Below, in pieces: positions 1-6,291 of a stretch of 7,463 bases of DNA. The position numbers were made by a program, and so were the translations under genes. The notes under the pieces were generated by a model that was not told where the DNA came from, ran no database searches, and was given only the letters and a program-made list of their open reading frames with translations. The DNA comes from Candidatus Cloacimonadota bacterium (GTDB lineage: Bacteria > Cloacimonadota > Cloacimonadia > Cloacimonadales > TCS61). Location of the stretch: assembly GCA_030628755.1 (NCBI GenBank), contig DAOVQH010000116.1, positions 1 to 7,463 of the forward strand, given 5' to 3'. How positions within the stretch are numbered: the first letter of the stretch is position 1; each line of letters opens with the position of its first letter.

Positions 1-12
1 TAATTTTGGAGT

Positions 13-31
13 AAAATAACCGTGTTATTTT
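13..31. repeat. Perfect 8-bp hairpin at the left edge
   Basis: AAAATAAC (13-20) and GTTATTTT (24-31) are exact inverted repeats around a 3-base loop. The right arm ends in four T residues, so this could be a weak AT-only terminator for a gene to the left of the window. There is no GC-rich stem and no further T-run, so that role is only a guess. Confidence 0.4.
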
Positions 32-51
32 GAAAAGTGTAAAGTCGAGCT

Positions 52-203
52 ACCTTCCGAACGGTCATTTTCTTTCATTATTTCTTTCAGACCTTCTGAA
101 CGGTAAGCAAGTTCATCGAATCAACCATTGCGACCTGTCAAGGCGTAGTCCCGTCAAATCGGGACGAAGACTGAAAGTCTCGTTCCTATACCGTTCGCAA
201 GGT
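52..203. repeat. Three copies of 14-bp motif ACCTTnnGAACGGT
   Basis: The motif reads ACCTTCCGAACGGT at 52-65 and ACCTTCTGAACGGT at 91-104 on the plus strand. It reads ACCTTGCGAACGGT at 190-203 on the minus strand. Only the two central positions vary. The third copy is the loop side of an imperfect hairpin formed by TCCTATA (184-190) and TATAGGA (207-213). That hairpin ends 9 bases before the AGGA ribosome site of the deacylase gene. The copies could be operators, or remnants of an interspersed repeat. Confidence 0.6.
134..180. repeat. Two small hairpins in a repeat fragment related to 6254-6279
   Basis: GTCCCG (148-153) pairs with CGGGAC (160-165), and AGACT (168-172) pairs with AGTCT (176-180) over a GAA loop. 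The stretch begins with CCTGTCAAGGCGTAGT and continues to ACGAAGACT. A shorter version, CCTGCCGGGCGTAGT followed by ACGGAGACT, occurs at 6254-6279. This suggests two members of one interspersed non-coding repeat family, the second lacking the inner hairpin. Confidence 0.5.
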
Positions 204-231
204 TTTTATAGGAGTTTGGAACAGGATAAAA

Positions 232-669
232 ATGAAATTGGTAATTCAAAGAGTTAGCTCTGCAAAATTGGAAGTTGATGGAAAAATTGTATCTGAAATT
301 AATAAGGGCATGCTGGTTTTACTGGGAATATCAAATACTGATAATGGTTCTCAAATTGAGTGGCTGGCTAAAAAACTGGTTGATCTTCGCATTTTTGCAG
401 ATGAAAATGGTAAAATGAATCTATCGATAAAAGACGTTCAAGGGGAAATATTGCTTGTCTCTCAATTCACACTTTATGCCAGCTGCCAGAAGGGACGTAG
501 ACCCGATTTCAATAATGCTGCCAGACCGGATATTGCAGAGAAACTTTACCTGGAATTTGCAGAAGAATTAAAAAAGAATGGGATTGATCCAAGGCTTGGA
601 ATTTTCAGAGCACATATGAATATCTCTTTAACAAATGACGGTCCCGTAACAATCATTCTGGAGAGATAG
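232..669 (+). CDS. dtd: D-aminoacyl-tRNA deacylase (D-Tyr-tRNA deacylase)
   Basis: This cytosolic enzyme hydrolyses D-amino acids, and glycine mischarged on tRNA-Ala, from tRNA and so guards translation against D-residues. The 145-residue product matches the usual length of the DTD family. It opens with the typical MKLVIQRV strand and carries the two family signatures: SQFT at residues 77-80 and NDGPVT at 135-140, which contains the Gly-cisPro chirality-checking element. The segment KGRRPDFNNAARPD (87-100) is also typical. The LGIFRAHM stretch (122-129) has an Arg where I would expect a smaller residue. The ATG is set by AGGA (223-226) five bases upstream. The stop overlaps the GTG start of the next gene by one base, so the two are almost certainly co-transcribed and translationally coupled. 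Confidence 0.96.
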   Translation: MKLVIQRVSSAKLEVDGKIVSEINKGMLVLLGISNTDNGSQIEWLAKKLVDLRIFADENGKMNLSIKDVQGEILLVSQFTLYASCQKGRRPDFNNAARPDIAEKLYLEFAEELKKNGIDPRLGIFRAHMNISLTNDGPVTIILER

Positions 670-1259
670 TGGCAATAAAAAACGTAATCTTTGATCTGGG
701 AAAAGTTCTTATTGATTTTAATTTCAGTAGTTTCTGGGAAAGTATTGGAGCAAGAAAATGTGAAAGGTTTCTTGAAGAAGCAGAAGAGCCCATTTTACTT
801 TTTGAAGCAGGAAAAATCTCCAGACTCTCTTTTTTCAATACGATAAAAAAGATTTATAACTTCGATATGTCACTTAATAAATTTGAGAAAATATGGTGTA
901 ATGTCTTTTCGGAAAATCAGGAAGTGATTGACCTCGCTCGAAAACTCAGTGGAAAATATAATGTCTATATTTTTTCCAATACAGATGAAATACACTTTCC
1001 TTACATCTGGGAAAAGTATACTTCTTTACATTTCTTTGAAAATAATCTGATGCTATCCTATAAATTGAATGCAGTTAAACCAGAGATTGAGATTTATTTG
1101 AATGCCATGAAAAAATTTAAATTAGAACCTTCTGAATGTCTCCTTATTGATGATAGACCAATAAATATAAATACTGCCGAATCTATTGGAATGAAAGGAA
1201 TTATGCATACAAGTTACAAAGAAACAAAAGAAAAATTGTGTAAAATCTTGACTCTATAA
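669..1259 (+). CDS. HAD-superfamily hydrolase, YihX-like (subfamily IA)
   Basis: A predicted cytosolic phosphatase of 196 residues. Motif I is FDLGKVLIDF with nucleophile Asp9. The second Asp of the usual DxD is replaced by Gly11, as known for the YihX-like branch (DLGNV in YihX). The helical cap carries FEAGKISRLSFF (45-56), typical of that branch. Motif II is SNT (103-105), motif III is the Lys of VKPE (Lys137), and motif IV is the acidic pair Asp161-Asp162 in LIDDRPINI. YihX itself dephosphorylates sugar phosphates such as glucose-1-phosphate, but the substrate here cannot be read from sequence. The start is GTG, within a TAGTG overlap with dtd, and GGAGA (660-664) serves as its ribosome site. 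Pairing with dtd suggests a metabolite- or damage-control unit, which is inference. Confidence 0.88.
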   Translation: MAIKNVIFDLGKVLIDFNFSSFWESIGARKCERFLEEAEEPILLFEAGKISRLSFFNTIKKIYNFDMSLNKFEKIWCNVFSENQEVIDLARKLSGKYNVYIFSNTDEIHFPYIWEKYTSLHFFENNLMLSYKLNAVKPEIEIYLNAMKKFKLEPSECLLIDDRPININTAESIGMKGIMHTSYKETKEKLCKILTL

Positions 1260-1309
1260 ATGAATTTTTAATTAATGGAAACAAATGAATTGTGAGATAA
1301 AAAAAAGAC

Positions 1310-1362
1310 ATGCATTAAGCATTTATAATTATATACTTTCTATCTGGGAGTAATTAATGCAT
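1310..1362 (+). promoter_or_regulatory. Inverted repeat capturing the start codon of the first microprotein gene
   Basis: ATGCATTAA (1310-1318) is the exact reverse complement of TTAATGCAT (1354-1362). The right arm contains the ATG at 1357-1359, and the GGGAG ribosome site (1346-1350) falls in the 35-base loop. If the transcript starts upstream of 1310, the stem would occlude initiation. A TATAAT lies at 1324-1329 but has no matching -35 box. If it were the promoter, the left arm would not be transcribed and the repeat could instead be an operator. Confidence 0.35.
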
Positions 1363-1488
1363 CAAAAAAGAAAATACACTTTTAGATTAGGTGAGAGAAG
1401 AAAAAATAAATCGATTTTAGATAGCGTTAGATGGCGCCTGAATCAAAAAGAAAGACGTTCTGGAAAAGATCGTCGAAAAAATAAATAA
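1357..1488 (+). CDS. Arginine-rich microprotein with C-terminal ERRSGKDRRK motif (copy 1)
   Basis: A 43-residue, strongly basic product with 18 Lys/Arg and 4 Asp/Glu. It has no signal peptide, membrane segment or cysteine. It carries ERR at 13-15 and ends in KERRSGKDRRKNK, matching the ends of the two genes that follow. GGGAG (1346-1350) lies six bases before the ATG, and the next two genes lie 22 and 10 bases apart downstream, so the three form a probable operon. I do not recognise a named family. (D/E)RRxGxDRR motifs occur in assorted uncharacterised bacterial proteins. The charge pattern suits nucleic-acid or membrane-surface binding, which is inference. It is longer than its neighbours by two residues between the two RR clusters and is the most divergent of the three. 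Confidence 0.68.
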   Translation: MHQKRKYTFRLGERRKNKSILDSVRWRLNQKERRSGKDRRKNK

Positions 1489-1510
1489 TACAAAATCTGA
1501 GGGGGGTAAT

Positions 1511-1636
1511 ATGCTTATAGAAAGAGGACTGGATAGAAGAATTGGTGATAGAAGAGTAATCCAGATTCCAATTGATTATGATGCCAGAAGTAGTAAAGAT
1601 AGACGCTCTGGTGAGGATCGTCGAAAGAGTAAGTAA
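1511..1636 (+). CDS. Arginine-rich microprotein with C-terminal DRRSGEDRRK motif (copy 2)
   Basis: A 41-residue product with 13 Lys/Arg and 8 Asp/Glu, in which acidic residues repeatedly precede Arg-Arg pairs: DRR at 8-10, 13-15 and 30-32, and EDRRK at 35-39. It aligns without gaps over its full length with the third gene (18 of 41 identities by my count). The identities include Ile19-Pro20 in the middle and the DRRSG motif at 30-34. A very strong GAGGGGGG ribosome site (1499-1506) lies four bases before the ATG. The gene follows copy 1 by 22 bases and precedes copy 3 by 10. Function is unknown. The regular spacing of charged triplets suggests a short helix or a docking peptide rather than an enzyme. 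Confidence 0.72.
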   Translation: MLIERGLDRRIGDRRVIQIPIDYDARSSKDRRSGEDRRKSK

Positions 1637-1646
1637 GGAAGTTATG

Positions 1647-1772
1647 ATGATCAAAAGAAGTGGAATTAATAGAAGACAATACGATAGAAGACAACGGAAT
1701 ATTCCAGTTGAAATAGAAAGAAGATTCTTAACAGATAGACGTTCAGGAATAGAGAGAAGAAAGCTGGTCTAA
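1647..1772 (+). CDS. Arginine-rich microprotein with C-terminal DRRSGIERRK motif (copy 3)
   Basis: A 41-residue product with 14 Lys/Arg and 5 Asp/Glu. The reading frame is open further upstream (to 1572), but that extension overlaps copy 2 in another frame. ATGs at 1644 and 1647 are both possible. I choose 1647 because AGGA (1636-1639) is then seven bases away and because it gives a gapless full-length match to copy 2. Shared landmarks are RR at 9-10, DRR at 13-15, Ile19-Pro20, DRRSG at 30-34 and RRK at 37-39. It is the last gene of the three. The following 107 bases are very AT-rich and contain no clear terminator. No known family is recognised. Confidence 0.7.
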   Translation: MIKRSGINRRQYDRRQRNIPVEIERRFLTDRRSGIERRKLV

Positions 1773-1879
1773 ATAAAAATTAATTCAATCTTAAAAAAAC
1801 TTAAACTAGAAGATAGATTTTTTTTAAAAAAGGATAATTATCTAAAAAATTTGAAAATAATAGAAGGAGGGATAATCTA

Positions 1880-4018
1880 ATGAAAAAATTATTTGTTATT
1901 TTTTTGGTACTTTGGGCTGTAATAGCATTTTCACAGACAGTTGTTTTCGAAGATGATTTCGAAAGTGGCACAGGTCAGTGGACACTCGAGGGTACATGGG
2001 CACTTTCTACAGAACAATCTTATTCACCAACTCATTCCTTAACCGAAGATCCTGATTGGAATGGTGGTGCTCAGGGAGGTTCTGGAGGATATCTTCCTAA
2101 CCAGAATATCTCTGCAACTTTAACCAGTCCTCTTGATTTATCAACTTTTCTTGATGCAGAAATAGCTTATTGGGCAAAAGTAGATATTGAAGTTGGCTTC
2201 GATTATATGTATCTGGAAGCCTCAACAGACGGAACCAGCTGGGTTACTCTTATGTCTTATGATGAGGAAGATGTAGAATGGTATTTAGAAACAATACCAT
2301 TTGGCGGATTTGTCGGGAATCCAAGTGTTTTAATTCGATTCAGGTTTGTGAGTGACGGAGCATATGAAACTGATGGAATGTATATCGATGATTTCACAGT
2401 AACTGGATATACCGAAGATAATGCTGCTCCATTGATTGTTCATGTGGGACCTGAATTTTATGAAGGTACTGCAGAGGACTATGAATTTGAAGCAGAGATA
2501 ATCGATATTTCCGGTGTTGCCTCTGCAGATGTGGTTTATACCATCGATGGTGGTGACGAAATCACACTGCCATATACAAGTAATGTGGGAGATACATATT
2601 ATTTTACTATTCCCTTCCCGGATTATGGCGATCAGATTGATTATAAGATTGTAGCTGTAGATAGCTCACCGAATTCAAATTCAGGGGAATCGGAAATTTT
2701 TTCTTATATCGCTGGAACTCATCTTATCTATGATAATGGTCAGGTTGATTATTATATTGCATTTTCAACAGGAACAGGTGCAGCAGTGAAAATGACCAAT
2801 CCTGTAGGTCAAGATTTGCAGCTTTATTTTGCTTTAATTAGAAATTATACAGATATCAATAATCCAAATAGTGATATGCTGGTCCATGTCTGGGATGATA
2901 ACAATGGAGTGCCGGGTAATGACCTTATTACCCCCTTTATAGTAACGCCTGAAGCAACACTGGAAAATACCAGCCCCATGACAAGAGTAGACCTTCGTCC
3001 TTATGCTGCCCAACTGACTGATATTCAAGGTGATTTCTATATTGGATTTACAGTTCCGGCTGGAACTGTGAATTGTACTGAAACATCACCCGGGTCTTTT
3101 ATTCATTCCTATACTTTTAATGGCTCCTTATGGGCTACGGATGCTGCAGATTTCCACTTCCGTTCTGTAATAGAACTGACTACGAGTGTTCCTCCGGGAA
3201 CAGTTGAGGGTGTAGTAACTAATATCGATTCAGGAGATCCAATTGAAGAAGCTCTTGTTACAATTGGAATATACAGTGGTACGACAAATTCCAGTGGTGA
3301 ATACTCAATAGAGGTTGATCCGGGAGCATACACAATAACCTGTGAAAAAGAGGGATATGAAACTTACACACAAGGCGATGTAGTTGTTGTTTCCTATGAG
3401 GTGATAACAATAGATATCCAGCTTCAACACATGTATAATCCCCCTCAGGACCTTACTTATCAGGTTACAGGCTCGAATGTTATTCTGCAGTGGAATGAAC
3501 CGGAAGAACCAACTGGTCTGACAGCTTATAAAATATATCGCGATGGCGAAGAAATTGGCACTACAACTACAATGCTATACATTGACCAGAGTCCTCCCAC
3601 AGGAACTCATATATATTATGTAACAGCAATCTATTTTGATATTTATGAGTCTATTCCATCAAATGAAGTTGAAGTCTATGTTGTCAGTGCTGGTGATAAT
3701 TTAATTCCAACTATTACAAAACTTGAAGGTAACTTCCCCAACCCATTCAATCCGGCAGTTGCCGGAGCCGGTCGCAGCCCTGGAACAACTATCAGTTTTT
3801 CACTCAAAGATCCTAGCCGTGTTACTCTTGAAGTTTTCAATATCAAGGGTAAGAAGATTCGTGATCTTATAGATGCAGATATGAATGCAGCTTATCATAC
3901 TATAACTTGGGACGGTAGGGATAATAGTGGCAAGAATGTTGCCAGCGGTGTTTACTTCTATAAGATGAAAGCAGGTGGAAGGTACACCAGCACGAAAAAA
4001 ATGATCCTGATGAAATAG
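1880..4018 (+). CDS. Secreted modular beta-sandwich protein with FlgD-like/T9SS sorting domain
   Basis: A 712-residue exported protein without an obvious catalytic centre. A signal peptide (1-18, cleavage likely after AFS) is followed by a MAM/immune-inhibitor-like jelly roll (about 24-177, DDFESG ... MYIDDFTVTG). An Ig-like domain (about 184-277) comes next, then a further beta-rich domain (about 280-437, starting HLIYDNG), a carboxypeptidase-regulatory-like domain (about 441-516), an FN3 domain (about 520-603) and the C-terminal sorting module (615-712, NPFNP to the end). Proteins of this design in FCB bacteria are exported by type IX secretion and anchored or released at the surface. Its job is probably adhesion or polymer binding. 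AAGGAGGG (1864-1871) sets the start. The sorting domain carries an insertion, AVAGAGRSPG, after FNP. The last 280 or so residues are paralogous to the next gene. Substrate is unknown. Confidence 0.9.
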   Translation: MKKLFVIFLVLWAVIAFSQTVVFEDDFESGTGQWTLEGTWALSTEQSYSPTHSLTEDPDWNGGAQGGSGGYLPNQNISATLTSPLDLSTFLDAEIAYWAKVDIEVGFDYMYLEASTDGTSWVTLMSYDEEDVEWYLETIPFGGFVGNPSVLIRFRFVSDGAYETDGMYIDDFTVTGYTEDNAAPLIVHVGPEFYEGTAEDYEFEAEIIDISGVASADVVYTIDGGDEITLPYTSNVGDTYYFTIPFPDYGDQIDYKIVAVDSSPNSNSGESEIFSYIAGTHLIYDNGQVDYYIAFSTGTGAAVKMTNPVGQDLQLYFALIRNYTDINNPNSDMLVHVWDDNNGVPGNDLITPFIVTPEATLENTSPMTRVDLRPYAAQLTDIQGDFYIGFTVPAGTVNCTETSPGSFIHSYTFNGSLWATDAADFHFRSVIELTTSVPPGTVEGVVTNIDSGDPIEEALVTIGIYSGTTNSSGEYSIEVDPGAYTITCEKEGYETYTQGDVVVVSYEVITIDIQLQHMYNPPQDLTYQVTGSNVILQWNEPEEPTGLTAYKIYRDGEEIGTTTTMLYIDQSPPTGTHIYYVTAIYFDIYESIPSNEVEVYVVSAGDNLIPTITKLEGNFPNPFNPAVAGAGRSPGTTISFSLKDPSRVTLEVFNIKGKKIRDLIDADMNAAYHTITWDGRDNSGKNVASGVYFYKMKAGGRYTSTKKMILMK
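3751..3766. repeat. Repeat-like palindrome inside the sorting-domain coding sequence
   Basis: TCCGGCA (3751-3757) and TGCCGGA (3760-3766) form a perfect 7-bp inverted repeat around GT. It lies in the codons for PAVAG, where this protein has extra residues between FNP and TTISFSL. An intergenic sequence at 6401-6416, TCCGGCAACCGCCGGA, matches it at 13 of 16 positions and reads PATAG in the equivalent frame. This suggests that a mobile short repeat was absorbed into the gene. Confidence 0.5.
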
Positions 4019-4039
4019 TAATAGACATTATAAATTCCC

Positions 4040-4071
4040 AAGCCCCGATATTTTCGGGGCTTTTTTCTTTT
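4040..4071 (+). terminator. Rho-independent terminator
   Basis: AAGCCCCGA (4040-4048) and TCGGGGCTT (4054-4062) form a perfect 9-bp GC-rich stem with a TATTT loop. The stem runs straight into a T-rich tract (TTTTCTTTT, 4063-4071). It lies 21 bases after the stop of the first large secreted protein and should separate its transcription from that of the next gene. Confidence 0.93.
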
Positions 4072-4146
4072 AATTAAAATGTAATTGACACACAAGATAA
4101 AGAATTAAATAAATGTCTATGTAGAATAAAAAAGGAGGGATAAATT

Positions 4147-6090
4147 ATGAAAAAAGTTTTAAGATTTAGTTTAGTAATGCTTATTTTATTTTCTGCTTTA
4201 CTGGTTTATGCTAAACATTATCAAAAATGTGAGTTAATTTCGGAAAGAACAACGTCTTCAAATCATTTTAGACCGGACTACTGGATTGACACAGATTCAG
4301 GATTTAGTTCAGGTAAGGGAGTTGGTCAGATTTCCATTGCAATGAATGATCCCAGCGTCTTATGGGCACATGCAATTGATAATGCTACATCGATTCTCGA
4401 CGAATTTACTATGTCTGTTGATAGCGGTCAAACCTGGACTGCTGGTACTTTCAATGAAGGTGATGGGCTTTCGCAGCTTTTCGCAATCAATGAGAATATC
4501 TGTTGGGCTGTTTTCAATACCGGTGCTGACCAGGGTCTTTACAAGACTGTAGATGGCGGTGCTACCTGGGCAAAACAGGGAACTGCTTATGGTGGATATT
4601 CATTTGCAAATGTTATTCACTTCTTTAATGATAATGATGGCTTTGCTCAAGGTGATCCGGTTGGTGGTTATTATGAACTTTATACAACAACAAATGGTGG
4701 AGATTCCTGGACAAGAGTTCCTGAAGTGAATATACCTGCACCCACTACTGGAGAATATGGTATAACAGGAAATTACTGTGCAGTAGGTGATTATATCTGG
4801 TGGGGAACTAATAAAGGTAGGATATTCAGGTCAAGTGATAAAGGTTACACCTGGGAAGTATCAATGACCGCATTCGGTCCATCAGAAACTGTTAATGCTG
4901 TTTTTGCTGATGAATTAAATGGAATTGTTTATCGCTCATATCTCAATATGGGAATTGAACCTATTATTAACATAACTGATAATGGTGGAGTCACATGGTC
5001 ACAGGTTAGTGTCAGTGGAAACATGTATGCCAGATATTTTGCTTATGTACCCGGTACTATTCAGACATATGTAGGTTCTTCTTCTGACCCTACTGGATCA
5101 GGTGCGTCATACAGCATTGATGGTGGGTATTCCTGGATAACTCTTAATAGTGGGGATCCAATTCAATCTTCTTCGTGGATTGATACTGAAACAGGATGGG
5201 CAGGAACCTGGGCAACTGCTACAGGTGGTGGTATGCTCATTTTTGACGGTAACCTTGGTGCGTCTGTTGGCTACATTTCCGGTACTGTAACTGATTTTGA
5301 TACAAGCACTCCTATTGAGGGTGCAACTATTACTTTAGGTTCATTCTCAACAACAACAAATGATGAAGGTGCATATTATTTGCAGCTTGAAGTAGGAACT
5401 TATACACTGACCTGTGAACTTGAAGGTTATGAATCTTATACCCAGGAGAATGTTGAAATTTTTGAAGATGAGACAACAGTGGTTGATATCCAGATTCAAA
5501 ACCTGTACAATCCACCACAGGATCTTACTTATCTGGTTATAGGTTCTTCTAACGTCCTCCTTTCATATCAACCCCCGGTAGGAGGATTTGGATTAACAAA
5601 CTATAATATTTATCGCAACGAAGCATTTCTGGCAAATACAACTAATACATTCTATACTGATATAGGTGTTCCCCCAGGAACATATACTTATTATGTAACT
5701 GCACTCTATTTTGAAACTTATGAATCTATTCCTTCAAATGAAGTAATTGTTGAAATTGTTGTTAATGCTAATGGCATTTTAACTCCAATCAGAACAGAAT
5801 TAATCGGGAATAATCCTAATCCATTTAAACCGTCAGGTGCTGTACGCAGTCTTGGAACAACAATCAATTTCTCACTTAAAGAAGCTGATTATGTAACTCT
5901 TGAAATTTATAACATTAAGGGGGAAAAGGTCAGGGATTTAATTAATGATGAACTTGAAGCTTCTTTCCATACTGCAGTTTGGGACGGAAATGATAATTCA
6001 GGAAAAGAACTTTCAAGTGGTGTTTACTTCTACAAAATGAAAGCTGGTGGCAGGTATACCAGTACGAAAAAAATGATCTTGATGAAATAG
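4147..6090 (+). CDS. Secreted Asp-box (BNR/YCF48-like) propeller protein with FlgD-like/T9SS sorting domain
   Basis: A 647-residue exported protein. The signal peptide (1-22, cleavage likely after VYA) is followed by a probable beta-propeller with six Asp-box motifs of the S/T-x-D/N-x-G-x-T/S-W type. Their Trp residues are 97, 141, 188, 236, 284 and 330. Then come a carboxypeptidase-regulatory-like domain (about 375-451), an FN3 domain (about 455-538) and the sorting module (552-647). Asp-box propellers occur in sialidases and in photosystem assembly factors (YCF48). No sialidase catalytic set is evident, so a binding or scaffold role is more likely (inference). From about residue 375 it is a paralogue of the preceding gene, and the final 24 residues are identical. 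GGAGGG (4134-4139) lies seven bases before the ATG. A TTGACA at 4085-4090 might belong to its own promoter. Confidence 0.9.
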   Translation: MKKVLRFSLVMLILFSALLVYAKHYQKCELISERTTSSNHFRPDYWIDTDSGFSSGKGVGQISIAMNDPSVLWAHAIDNATSILDEFTMSVDSGQTWTAGTFNEGDGLSQLFAINENICWAVFNTGADQGLYKTVDGGATWAKQGTAYGGYSFANVIHFFNDNDGFAQGDPVGGYYELYTTTNGGDSWTRVPEVNIPAPTTGEYGITGNYCAVGDYIWWGTNKGRIFRSSDKGYTWEVSMTAFGPSETVNAVFADELNGIVYRSYLNMGIEPIINITDNGGVTWSQVSVSGNMYARYFAYVPGTIQTYVGSSSDPTGSGASYSIDGGYSWITLNSGDPIQSSSWIDTETGWAGTWATATGGGMLIFDGNLGASVGYISGTVTDFDTSTPIEGATITLGSFSTTTNDEGAYYLQLEVGTYTLTCELEGYESYTQENVEIFEDETTVVDIQIQNLYNPPQDLTYLVIGSSNVLLSYQPPVGGFGLTNYNIYRNEAFLANTTNTFYTDIGVPPGTYTYYVTALYFETYESIPSNEVIVEIVVNANGILTPIRTELIGNNPNPFKPSGAVRSLGTTINFSLKEADYVTLEIYNIKGEKVRDLINDELEASFHTAVWDGNDNSGKELSSGVYFYKMKAGGRYTSTKKMILMK

Positions 6091-6131
6091 GCTTCGCATT
6101 TCACAGGACAAGTCCTGATGAAGTAATGGAA

Positions 6132-6188
6132 AACCTTGAAAAGGTTTACACATAGAGGAATTCTTCCAAGTAGACCTTTTCAATGGTT
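6132..6188 (+). repeat. Long 18-bp hairpin downstream of the Asp-box protein gene
   Basis: AACCTTGAAAAGGTTTAC (6132-6149) pairs with 6170-6188. There is one T-G wobble (6146 with 6173) and one bulged T (6184). The 20-base loop contains a smaller GGAA/TTCC pairing (6157-6160 with 6164-6167). No T-run follows, so it is a poor intrinsic terminator. It could protect the 3' end of the mRNA or be a transposable palindrome. Confidence 0.65.
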
Positions 6189-6201
6189 CACTCGTGTACC
6201 T

Positions 6202-6226
6202 CGTTCCCAAGTTTTTCTTGGGAACG
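6202..6226. repeat. Perfect 10-bp palindromic repeat CGTTCCCAAG/CTTGGGAACG
   Basis: The arms at 6202-6211 and 6217-6226 are exact inverted repeats around five T residues. The core (C)GTTCC...GGAAC(G) recurs in the neighbouring hairpin 6238-6291, and CGTTCCTA also appears at 181-188. This points to a shared interspersed repeat family. Confidence 0.6.
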
Positions 6227-6237
6227 TGTATCTCTCT

Positions 6238-6291
6238 CGTTCCTAATCCCCTGCCTGCCGGGCGTAGTTTACGGAGACTGGATTGGGAACG
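6238..6291. repeat. Imperfect hairpin CGTTCCTAATCC/GGATTGGGAACG
   Basis: The arms at 6238-6249 and 6280-6291 pair over 12 positions with one G-T pair. The loop holds CCTGCCGGGCGTAGT and ACGGAGACT, which resemble 134-172 near the left end of the window. The last arm base (6291) also begins the next hairpin (6291-6314: GTAAC, GAAA with TTTC, GTTAC). Confidence 0.5.

Noticed and set aside
30..257. Open frame of 75 codons before dtd
   Set aside because: It has no ribosome site, runs through hairpins and the 14-bp repeats, and overlaps the start of dtd in another frame.
1572..1646. Upstream extension of the third microprotein
   Set aside because: The extension overlaps the second microprotein gene in another frame. 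A ribosome site and a full-length match to copy 2 support the start at 1647.
1427..1654. Minus-strand frame of 75 codons opposite the microprotein genes
   Set aside because: It is complementary to AGA/CGT-rich coding sequence, has no ribosome site, and would conflict with three well-supported small genes.
4085..4110. TTGACA (4085-4090) as a promoter of the Asp-box protein gene
   Set aside because: The -35 box is perfect but no convincing -10 box lies at 16-18 bases; the best candidate, TTAAAT, is at a spacing of 14. It is noted in the gene entry but not annotated.
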